A stretch of DNA of 64,000 bases, from the NCBI GenBank assembly GCA_964655935.1, contig CAZZNY010000004.1, positions 1-64,000 on the forward strand. Reading direction: 5' to 3'. Under the pieces are notes generated by a model. It searched no databases and was not told the DNA's origin. It saw only the letters and a list, made by a program, of their open reading frames with translations. Positions 32,359 through 41,360 of this stretch are shown here, piece after piece. The stretch comes from CAZZNY01 sp964655935 (GTDB taxonomy: Bacteria > Patescibacteriota > Gracilibacteria > BD1-5 > UBA2023). Position numbers and translations under genes: made by a program. The first letter of the stretch is position 1. Each line of letters starts with the position of its first letter.

Positions 32359-32805
32359 ATGGAAAATTTAGTAAAAATCTGGTTTCCACTTCCAAAGTCC
32401 GATTGGCATAAAGTATCTTGTGAATCCATGTGGGCAAAATCCTTAGATAACTGAGACTTCCAAATTGAAAATAGTCCAATGCATGCATATGGTGTAAGTT
32501 ATCTAGATATTATAAAAGCCTCATTATGAGAAGATGGTTTGTTATTTTTTCGAAGTATAAGCGAAAAATCGAGACACTCCACTTATCGTATCATATCACT
32601 GGATCATAGATATGATAATATATTTAAGAAGTATTGGGAATCTATAGGAACGTTGTGATGCACGTTTGAATCTAATACTGAGAAATGGTTGTTTTCTGTG
32701 GATGTGCCACCAGAGACCAATATTGAGAAGGTATATGAATTATTAAATAAATGAGAAAAAGATGGTATTTGGAATTTTGAGGAGTCAGATTACTGAAGAA
32801 AATAA
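32359..32805 (+). CDS. DUF4265 protein, probable immunity protein for the Rhs nuclease
   Basis: About 148 residues, starting one base after the toxin stop. The N-terminus VKIWFPLPKSDWHKVSCESMWAK and NSPMHAYGVSYLDIIKA match the DUF4265 family, whose members often sit next to polymorphic toxins. About eight UGA-Gly codons. Location and spacing suggest it neutralises the upstream HNH nuclease. That function is inferred, not proven by sequence. Confidence 0.75.
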
Positions 32806-32842
32806 AATAAATCCTCTAACTTCAAGTTAGAGGATTTATTTT
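32804..32842. terminator. bidirectional terminator
   Basis: Perfect 19-bp inverted repeat AAAATAAATCCTCTAACTT / AAGTTAGAGGATTTATTTT with a single-base loop centre, between convergent genes. Confidence 0.9.
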
Positions 32843-32856
32843 ATGGAAATTCAATT

Positions 32857-33615
32857 TTACGCTCGTTTACGGAGTCTTATGATACCGTAGGCTATACCAA
32901 GTGCTGCGAGGATGATAATTGCTGATTCCGGACCGGTTTTTACCTTTGTAACAGTCGTAGGAGTAACGGGTGGTTTTACTGGAGTACCTGCTGCTTGATA
33001 TCGGACACATTCTACGTGGTTTTTGAGACCACTCTCATTTCCATCGTTTGTGAGATCGTGATATGCGAGAGTGAATTTGAGGATTCCGAGTGAGTCACCA
33101 TCTTGTTTGTCGGTTGCTTCGAGTGTGTGAACTGCGTTAAGATCGGATTCGAGGAATCGGATTTTTTTGTTTGCTTCGAGGAGGAATTCTTGTTTTGGGA
33201 TTCCGAGATCAGCTTTTGTTCCAGTTCCTGTTGATCCGGTAGAAGTAGTAGAAGTGACTTTTGAGTCAGTCCATACGATCTCGTTTGCGAATTTCCAGAA
33301 TTTCATTGTGTCATCTGGTACAGAAGACCATTTAGTTTTTTCTCCGCCGAGATTGATGAGCTCTGGCATTGATTGTTCGTCTCGGTAGATGATCTGATCA
33401 GTAGGATTAGTGTTTGTCCATGTGTCGAAAAGCTCTATAAGTTTTTCGCCAACCTTAATCTTGCCTCCATCAAAACATTGATTACAACCATTTGATGAGA
33501 ATTCTGGAGCGTCACAAGAAGGTAGTTCTGAGTACTCTCCGATCGCAGCATAGGCTACGAGGCTTTGCGATGCGAGAATTGCGCCCGCAATAATTCCAAG
33601 AGCTTTTTTATACAT
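32857..33615 (-). CDS. secreted surface protein with TGPE-type C-terminal anchor
   Basis: About 252 residues. ATG 33615 starts a signal peptide (KKALGIIAGAILASQSLVAYA). The body has CxxC pairs (SCDAPEF, CNQCFDGG), an Asp/Glu-rich region and a Thr/Gly/Ser linker. The C-terminus is KTGPE, a membrane helix (SAIIILAALGIAYGII) and RLRKRA, a tripartite arrangement like LPXTG or PEP-CTERM sorting signals. A strong promoter precedes it and no UGA is used in the frame, suggesting high expression. A further in-frame ATG at 33675 lies inside the promoter and is rejected. Confidence 0.75.
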   Translation of the reverse strand: MYKKALGIIAGAILASQSLVAYAAIGEYSELPSCDAPEFSSNGCNQCFDGGKIKVGEKLIELFDTWTNTNPTDQIIYRDEQSMPELINLGGEKTKWSSVPDDTMKFWKFANEIVWTDSKVTSTTSTGSTGTGTKADLGIPKQEFLLEANKKIRFLESDLNAVHTLEATDKQDGDSLGILKFTLAYHDLTNDGNESGLKNHVECVRYQAAGTPVKPPVTPTTVTKVKTGPESAIIILAALGIAYGIIRLRKRA

Positions 33616-33648
33616 AAAAAAAGTGTATGAAGAAATAGTTTCATGGCT

Positions 33649-33675
33649 ATTGTACGCGATTTTTCTATTTGTCAA
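33649..33675 (-). promoter_or_regulatory. promoter of the TGPE-anchored protein gene
   Basis: Consensus -35 TTGACA (33670-33675) and -10 TACAAT (33649-33654), spacer 15 bp, leaving a leader of about 25-30 nt. Confidence 0.65.
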
Positions 33676-33800
33676 AAAAATGTTAAAAAATCATAAATAT
33701 GATAAAAATATGTAAATAATTTTTTTATAGTGAAATTATGAATATAATACTTTTCGGCTTACAAACAGCCCTAATATCTTATACATAATTTGATCAACAT

Positions 33801-34346
33801 ATGCTTGAAACTCTTAAATCGGATCTCAAAAAAGTAGAAGAACATCTTCATAACGAGCTCGCGAAGCTTCAGGTCGGACGGGCTCACCCAGCGCTTGTCG
33901 AGGGAATTACAGTCATGGCATATGGACAGCTTCAGCCACTTCGAAATGTCGCAGGTGTAACTATTATGGATGCGCAGACTATTTCTATCCAGCCATGGGA
34001 TCGAGGAACTCTTCGTGATATTGCCAAAGGAATTAACGATGCAAATCTCGGACTTAATCCTCAAGACAACGGGGAGAGCATTATGATCAAAGTTCCATTA
34101 CTAAACGAAGAAAGACGTAAAGAACTTACAAAAGTGGCGAAAAATATGGCTGAAGATGCAAAAATCTGAACCAGAAGTGTGCGACAGGATTATATGAAAA
34201 AGATCGATACAGCAGAAAAAGCAAAAGAAATCAGTGAGGATATCTCCAAAGCAAAAAAAGCAGAACTTCAAAAAGAGATCGATGCGACTATGGTGGTGCT
34301 CGAAGATATGCTTGAGAAGAAGAATGCAGATATTATGAAGGTGTAA
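33801..34346 (+). CDS. frr: ribosome recycling factor
   Basis: About 181 residues, normal RRF length. Splits post-termination ribosomes with EF-G. Seen: HNELAKLQVGRAHPALVEGI, QTISIQPWDRGTLRDIAKGI, VPLLNEERRKEL and the conserved VRQDYMKKID. The residue before TRSVRQD is UGA-Gly. ATG 33801 with no Shine-Dalgarno. Confidence 0.97.
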
Positions 34347-34406
34347 ATTCATACGTCATACCAGCGAAGGCTGGTATCTTCCATTTTTCAAATAGTGAGT
34401 ATTTAA

Positions 34407-34494
34407 GCGGAAGATCCCAGATATTTTCTGGAAAAACTTTGTTACTTCGTTGTTTCTTGTAGTCCAAAATCCGCCGCGGCGGACTGGAATGACG
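34407..34494. repeat. dispersed element, copy 2 (related to 9457-9571)
   Basis: GCGGAAGATCCCAGATATTTTCTGGAAAA, GTTACTTCG, GTCCAAAAT, then the GC palindrome CCGCCGCGGCGG and GGAATGACG. Immediately upstream, 34358-34377, is a separate hairpin ATACCAGC/GCTGGTAT. Both lie between frr and mfd. Confidence 0.65.
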
Positions 34495-34502
34495 TTTCAT
34501 GT

Positions 34503-37490
34503 ATGCCAACTCTTAAAATCAACACAACTTATATCCACTCCGGAAATCTCTTTTCCCGAGCTTTTTTGGTGCGTGATGGTATTGATATACAGAAGAAGGT
34601 GATTATTTTCGATAGCGATGCGGAACTTCGGGTGTTTCAGCGATGTTATGATGCGGTGGCGGATCAGGCGTCCAGTTTCATAAAAACCGCTTCAAATACA
34701 CCGGAACTATTTTTTTCTACGCGTGGAACTTTTTTGGTGAGCAAAGATATTCTTTTGGGTTCTACTCCAGATTTTTATCAGTATGAAAAAAAGAAGATTA
34801 CCATTATTGGCGGACAGAAAATCTCGAAAGATGATCTAGTAAAACTACTGATCGATGCGGAATATTCGTTTGATAAACACCTCGAGAAATCCGGTGTCTA
34901 CAAAGCGGAGTGAGACACGGTAACGATCCGAACATTCTATGATGATACCGTCCTTACGATCAGCTTTTTTGGGAATGAGATCGACGGTATTTTTGAATTT
35001 GACTCTGTCTCTGGGGAGATAAAAAAACAGCGTAAAGAAGCTATTTTATATGGATATTTTTGAGAAAGATTCCTTCAAAATAATTCTTTGGAAGTAGTAT
35101 TTCAAAAAATGAATCCTGTTTGTGTCGTTTTTTCGTCGCTTGATTTCTGGGAACGTCTTTCCGAGGCTAAAAAACATACAGAATCGTATATTGATTTCTC
35201 AGAAGTTGGAATGAAAGGTATAGATTTGGGACGAGAAGATGTGGACATAGAAAATCTTGACGGGTTCCAGGATTTACTCAAAAAAAATAGCTCGAGAATC
35301 TCTATTTATACACGAAATAGAAAGACAGTTGAGCGATTTTGTGAATACAATGATGTGCCAAAAGTGGACATTTTCGACATCGGAAACATTTCGGCTGAAA
35401 GTTTTTGTTATGAAGAGAAAAAAGGAAAACAATATGTGATTACCGATGATGTGATTGGTAATATCTTCGTAAAAAAGCGATATAAACGAACACTTGCGAA
35501 GAATCTCGATCTCCTGCTTCAGATTAAATCTGGAGATTATGTGGTACATGTGGATCACGGAGTCGGTATTTTTCGTCAGATTATATTGAAAGATCTTTCG
35601 GGCGTGAAGCGCGAATATGTCGAAGTAGAATATCGTGAATCGGACAAGCTTTTCGTGCCGGTTTCCGAGCTTCATCGTCTGAGTAAATACATCGGAAACG
35701 AGGATCCGAAACTGACGCGACTCGATTCCACCGAGTGGAGCAAAGTGGTTCGTGCGACCGAAGTGGAAGTCGAGCAGATTGCACGAGAATTACTTGAGAT
35801 GTATGCGAACCGAGCCATAGCAAAGGGATATTCCTTTTTCTCATTCCCGAAAGAAGAGATGGTTTTCAGAAAAGCTTTTCCTTATATGCACACGGACGAT
35901 CAGGAAACTTCTATCGAAGAGGTGCTTGAAGATATGGCGAGTGAGAACCCGATGGATCGACTTTTGTCATGAGACGTGGGTTTTGGAAAGACCGAAGTGG
36001 CAATGAATGCGATCTATCGAGCTTTTTTGAATCGAAAACAATCAGCTCTTATTTCACCGCTGGTTGTTCTTGCCTTCGAGCATTATGAATCGCTTCAGAA
36101 ACGACTGGAATCTTTCGGTGTGAATGTGGCGATCTTGACTCGAGTCAGCACGACTCGTGAAGAAAAAGACACGCTCAAGTGACTTCGAGATGGAACGATT
36201 CATTGTGTCGTCGGAACGCATCGACTCCTCTCGGAAGATATTAGCTTCAAAAATCTTGGACTTCTCGTAGTCGATGAAGAACACAAATTCTGAGTTATGG
36301 ACAAGGAGCGACTAAAAAAACTTCGGGCAAATCTAGATATCTTAAGTCTTTCAGCTACCCCGATTCCACGAAGCCTGAATCTCGCGCTCAATGGTGTCAA
36401 GAAAGTATCGGTTCTGACTACTCCGCCACCGATGAAAAAAGCCATCAAGACACTGGCTGCGAAATACGATCTTTCTCTTATCAAAGAAGCAGTCGAGTTT
36501 GAGTTTGCACGAGATGGACAGGTAATATTTATTCACAATCGTATTCAGACGATCGAAACGCTCAAATCTGATCTCGAAAAACTACTCTGAAAAAAAGCAA
36601 AAATTATCATCACTCATGGGCAAATGAATGGTGAGCAGCTCGAAGATCGAATTCTGGATTTTAAACTCGGAAAATACAATATTCTTCTCTCGACAACAGT
36701 CATCGAAAATGGAGTGAATTTTCTTCATGCGAATACGATTTTCATCGATGACGCCGGAAGTTTCGGACTTTCTCAGCTCCATCAGCTTCGAGGGCGCGTC
36801 TGACGAAAGGATGTCGAAGGTCACTGTTATCTTCTGTATCGAAAGGATGTTCTCGCGGACGATGCGAAAAAACGAATCATTACGATCGTGAATCACTCAC
36901 ATCTCGGGGCTGGTTTTGAGATCGCGATGCGCGATCTCGAGATTCGTGGCGCGGGAGATATTCTCGGCATCAAGCAGTCTGGACGATCGAAGGAAACGGG
37001 ACTTTCTCTCTATCTCCAACTTCTCGAACAGAAGATAGAAGAACTTAAAACTGGACAATCTAGACAACGAATCGATTGCAAGATCGAGCTTGATATTTCT
37101 TACTACATCAGTGATGATTTTTTCGCTTCAGAAGTCGATAAAATAGCATTTTTCCGAAATCTGGAAAGTATGGAAAATGAGGCAGATCTTGATTTTACGT
37201 ATAATACTTTCCGACAAGGATTCGACGAATTGCCAGAAGCAGTCGAGAATCTCTTCCTCGTGCTCAAGGCACGGCTTCGACTTGCTCAATATGGAGTCTG
37301 TCTCTTAAAAAAAGTCATGCATAACTATTTCTTCGAGTTCGACAGATCGACTGATGTGCCGAAGCTTAGAAAATTTATGGAGCTTGATCGAACGGGCGAT
37401 TTTGTGATCGTTACTGCTCATAAGGTACGTGTCGAGACGAAACATTGGAAAAATCACAAAGATTTTCTAAAAAGTTTGCTTGGTATTTAG
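34503..37490 (+). CDS. mfd: transcription-repair coupling factor
   Basis: About 995 residues, a little shorter than E. coli Mfd. Releases stalled RNA polymerase and recruits UvrA. After a diverged N-terminal region come the RNAP-interaction domain (SGDYVVHVDHGVGIFRQI, EYVEVEYRESDKLFVPV) and the RecG-like translocase: Walker A GDVGFGKT with its first Gly UGA-encoded (codon 490), DEEHKFG (residues 591-597), SATPIPRSL, LRGRVGRKD, then MRDLEIRGAGDILGIKQSG. The C-terminal D7 domain is present. Pairs functionally with uvrA at 23532. UAG stop. Confidence 0.96.
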
Positions 37491-37515
37491 GAAATCATAA
37501 AATAACTCCGGTTTT

Positions 37516-37541
37516 GTCATTCCCGCGGAGGCGGGAATCCA
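37516..37541. repeat. GC-rich palindromic arm, left
   Basis: GTCATTCCCGCGGAGGCGGGAATCCA, itself a hairpin (CCCGC GGAG GCGGG). Inverted relative to 37664-37688; the two enclose about 120 bp of A-rich sequence between mfd and holA. Confidence 0.75.
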
Positions 37542-37663
37542 AGCTGGAAGCCACCTCAAAACTTTTTTTTCTGGGTTATTCCACGATTCCTATAAGTATT
37601 TAAATTGACGAAAGAGGGAAAAAAGATAGGATGGGAAAAGAAAAAGGTTGGTGTCAATTGTCC

Positions 37664-37688
37664 TGGATTCCCGCCTCCGCGGGAATGA
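37664..37688. repeat. GC-rich palindromic arm, right
   Basis: TGGATTCCCGCCTCCGCGGGAATGA, the inverse complement of 37516-37541. Related hairpin sequence at 9543-9571. Confidence 0.75.
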
Positions 37689-37748
37689 TAAACTACCAAC
37701 CTTTCACAACTAAACACCAATCACAATCCACTAACTACCAATTAATTC

Positions 37749-38729
37749 ATGCCAAAACCGAATATTCTCCTATTCACCTGAGAAAATACTATCTTCATAG
37801 AACGAGAAGTTCAAAAGTGGCTGGAGCTTTTTTCGACGAAACATGGAGAACATAATATTTCTCGACTTTCACCAGCGGCTCAGCTTTCGACGATTCAGTG
37901 AGAATTGACGGCACTTCCTTTTTTTGCTGAAAAAAGATTGGTGATTCTGGAAGATTTTATGGTGAAGAAAAAGAATGATGATGAATCGGAGGAACCAGCA
38001 TCAAATGAAGGAAAATCGAGTGTGGAATGATGGATAGCCGACAATATCGATAATATACCAGACAGTACGGTTGCTGTGTTTGTCCAAAACTCTCCACAGC
38101 TCACCAATAAGCTCTATAAGCAATTAAAAGAGATTGCTACCATTCGTCGATTCGATAATCTTGAGCCAGGAGATCTCAGAAAATATGTGAAAGATCATCT
38201 TCCAACCATAGAATTTAGTGCCATCACAAAACTTATTAGTTATAAAAACAATAATCTTCCACAGATTGATCAGGAGATTTTAAAGCTCTCTCTCTTTTTC
38301 TGAGACGAACAAATAACTGAGTCTGACATCGAAAAATACGTTGTTCCTACGCAAGAAACTAGTATTTTTAAGCTTATCGATGCGATTCTTGTGTTTGATA
38401 AAATTACTGCAATCAAGGAACTCTCGGTACTTCTACAGACAGATGGAATATTTATGGTTTTTTCGTCCATCATGGCAAATCTCAGAAAAAATCTCTACAT
38501 TATCAAGCTCCTGGAGGCTGGACTTAAATCTGTTGAAATTGTGGATAAGCTTGATGTAAAACCTTTTTTGGTCGATAAGGCTGCGAGAATCGGCTCGAAA
38601 ACCAGTAGACTCAAACAACTTTTCTCAGAACTCACAGAGCTTGATAGGGCCAGCAAGACCGGAGACATGGTCGGAGAATGAGATGTGGGCCTTGAAATGG
38701 CACTACAGAAAATTCTCTTATCTTTGTAA
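37749..38729 (+). CDS. holA: DNA polymerase III delta subunit
   Basis: About 326 residues, normal for HolA. Clamp-loader subunit opening the beta clamp. PNILLFTGENTIFIEREVQKW, LPFFAEKRLVILEDF and the C-terminal collar region with FLVDKAARIGSK and ELTELDRASKTG support it. The acidic insert KKKNDDESEEPASNEG is unusual. Six UGA-Gly codons. ATG 37749. Confidence 0.85.
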
Positions 38730-38792
38730 AAAACTTGCATCTTTGCGCTTCACCAATATACTGGTGGGGCTTTATTTTTAAATAGAATTCAG

Positions 38793-39680
38793 ATGAAAAA
38801 AATTCTTATTCCCGTGCTTGCAGTCATTCTTTTGGCTTCATGTACAAAAAACATATTTAATACAACTCAGACAGGATCTGGAGAGGAGTCGTCCGTAGCG
38901 ACTGAAGCTGGTGTAGTAAAAGATGGTGACACTGTTTCTGTCGATTATGTTGGTCGACTCGAAGATGGAACTGTTTTTGATACTTCTATCCAGACTGAGG
39001 CTGAAAAAGCTGGAAAATCTCAACCAGGTCGTACATATGAACCACTTTCATTCACAGTTTGAGCAAAACAAATGATCGCCGGATTTGATAAGTGAGTAGT
39101 CGGCATGAAGATCGGAGAAAAGAAAACTCTTACCATCGAACCAAAAGATGCGTATGGAGAAAAAACCACAACACAAAGTCTTCCAATCCAGTATTTTCAA
39201 GACAAAATCACACAAAAAGTACCTCTTGATTCTTTTAAGGATACTATCACACAAGATGTACCACTTAAGCTTCTCGGAGATCGAGTAAAAGAATTGAAGG
39301 TTGGTGGTGATTTTGAGGCAGAATGAATGAAAGCAAAAGTAATAAAGATTGGCGCAGAGAATGTAACTCTTGAGATGAAAAACACAGCAAATCCATTTTT
39401 GGGAAAGAAACTAAAGGTTGGTCTAAAAGCTACCTTTGAGGGCAATGATATTACAATAAAAAATATCAATAAAATGGAAGTTTCTCTTGAAATCAATAAC
39501 AAGAAAAATCCATTTTACGGTAAAAAACTCATAGCTGGTCTTGAAGGGGAAATTCCAAATGTGGGAAAAATTATCCTCAAGGAGGTGGCCACTGAAACAG
39601 TTACGGTTGAGGTCCCAAATACTCACGAACTTGCCGGAAAAACTCTCATTTTCGATGTGACACTCGTATCTATTAAATAA
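38793..39680 (+). CDS. FKBP-type peptidyl-prolyl isomerase lipoprotein
   Basis: About 295 residues. Signal peptide with lipobox LLASC. Residues 45-175 are an FKBP domain with an inserted flap: DTVSVDYVGRLEDGTVFDTS, then FTVGAKQMIAGFDKGVVGMKIGEKK, where two conserved glycines are UGA, and IEPKDAYG. The C-terminal half repeats a beta motif (NTANPFLGKKLKVGLKATF, NKKNPFYGKKLIAGLEGE), suggesting duplicated SlyD-like insert domains. Folding helper on the outer membrane face, anchored by lipid. Confidence 0.88.
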
Positions 39681-39684
39681 TCTC

Positions 39685-40332
39685 ATGAAAGCACACATTA
39701 TCTCGCTTTTTCCCGAAGTTCTTGAGGAATACTTTTCTACGAGTATCATGAAGATCGCGAGAGACAAGAGACACTTTGAGACTTGTATCTATAATCTTGC
39801 TGATTATTCGGTACGAAATACACGTCGAGTCGATAGGCGACCTTATGGTGGTTTTCCAGGGATGATCATCTCAGCAGAACCGCTCTATGATTGCATTTCC
39901 GAGATATTTTCCATCGTAAAAAGAAAAATCCCCTTGTATTATATGACCCCACGAGGAGATCTTTGGAACCAAAAAAAAGCCGAACAGATCGCGAAAACAG
40001 AAGAAGAATTTATTATGATTTGTGGTCATTATGAGTGAATCGATCAGCGCATAGTGGATATGTTTGACATACGTGAGATTTCGATCTGAGAATTTGTTCT
40101 TACAAGTGGTGAACTTGCCGCTATGGTGGTGCTTGATAGTATGGTGAGGTTGATTCCAGGGGTTCTTTCTCCTGAATCGCTTGTCGAAGAGTCATTTAGT
40201 GATTCATTGAATGGAAAAAAAGAATATCCACAATACACACGACCAGAAGAATTTATGTGAAGAAAGGTTCCAGAAGCACTGCTTTCCGGAGATCCAAAAA
40301 AAATAGAAGCATGGAAGCAGTCGGTTCTCTAA
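39685..40332 (+). CDS. trmD: tRNA (guanine-N1)-methyltransferase
   Basis: About 215 residues. Trefoil-knot SPOUT enzyme making m1G37 in tRNA. VDRRPYGGFPGMII, MTPRG and CGHYEGIDQR are diagnostic; the Gly in HYEGID is UGA. REISIGEFVLTSGELAAMV and the end of the family length are present. Starts four bases after the FKBP gene stop. Confidence 0.97.
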
Positions 40333-40351
40333 TATTTTTTTAGTTATCACT

Positions 40352-40939
40352 ATGGAACAATTTTCTCAGTATATTCAAAATATTCCACAAATGTTCTCGC
40401 TCGATATGTTCCTACGAATAGTGATCATATACTTTTTTATTATTTGGTGAGCCCTCGTAGTCTGGGTGATAAAAGATATCACGAATCGAACATCTAATCT
40501 TTTTGTTCAAGTGATTTCTATTTTACTCGTACTTGTGTTTACTCCGATTTTTGGTTTACCAATCTACCTTCTCATTCGTCCTCGAACGACCATTTTCGAA
40601 AAATACTATGAGAGCGCGGAATTCGATCTTATCGAAAATGAAGAACAGAGTCATACCTGCTTTTCTTGTAATGCGGCTATCGAAAAAGATTTTCATTTTT
40701 GTCCATATTGCCGGATAGAACTTCGAAAAGCATGCTCCGGTTGTGAACACTTGATTCAGAAAAATTGGGATGTTTGCCCGTATTGCGGAGTAGATCAAAA
40801 GAAAGAAGAAGAAAAAAAGGAAAAGAAGCAGAAGAAAATAACCACTATTCATGAGGTAGAATGAGAGCTCGAAGCAGAAATTAAGAATGAACTCGTAGAA
40901 CCAGAATTATTAACAGAAGAGATTGAACAAAAATCATAA
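40352..40939 (+). CDS. membrane protein with double zinc ribbon
   Basis: About 195 residues. Two membrane segments (FLRIVIIYFFIIWGALVVWV and VISILLVLVFTPIFGLPIYLLI), then a cytoplasmic double zinc ribbon: CFSC/CPYC and CSGC/CPYC at about residues 105-150, and a Lys/Glu-rich tail. Such proteins are common but uncharacterised. Last gene of the frr-mfd-holA-trmD direction before a strong terminator. Confidence 0.75.
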
Positions 40940-40956
40940 GTTTTAGAAAAGATATT

Positions 40957-40991
40957 AAAACCCTTCCGAATAAAATATTCGGAAGGGTTTT
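40957..40991. terminator. rho-independent terminator
   Basis: AAAACCCTTCCGAATA / TATTCGGAAGGGTTTT with a T run, between convergent genes and usable on both strands. Confidence 0.92.
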
Positions 40992-41009
40992 TTTTGGTTC
41001 AACTGTAAT

Positions 41010-41354
41010 TTACTTTTTCCAGAATTGCCACCAGTGTATTTTTGAAAAAGGAAGGATAATAATCCAGGCAATAAGCGTGCAAGACACAAAAACAATTCCT
41101 ATTACCGAGGATATCCAGGAAATCCATTTCCCCACATCACCATCAAACCATTGAATGGAATTTCCGAGCATATCAGTCGTCTCCATAAACCAACCCAGTC
41201 CTATTTGATTCCAGATACACATACCAGCTATTGTCCATGTTCAGATGGTCGCAATAGCCATAAATATCCATCGATGCATTCGTCGATAGAATAATCTCTC
41301 AGAGAGAAGATAGAGAACCCCGATAGATATGGCAATAGGAATAAGTATGAACAT
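41010..41354 (-). CDS. small membrane protein, hypothetical
   Basis: About 114 residues with three hydrophobic segments (LIPIAISIGVLYLLSERLF, FMAIATIGTWTIAGMCIW, WISSVIGIVFVSCTLIAWIIILPF). Starts six bases after the stop of the large DUF2339 gene, so likely coupled to it. No family recognised. One UGA-Gly. Confidence 0.6.
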
Positions 41355-41360
41355 ATGGTA

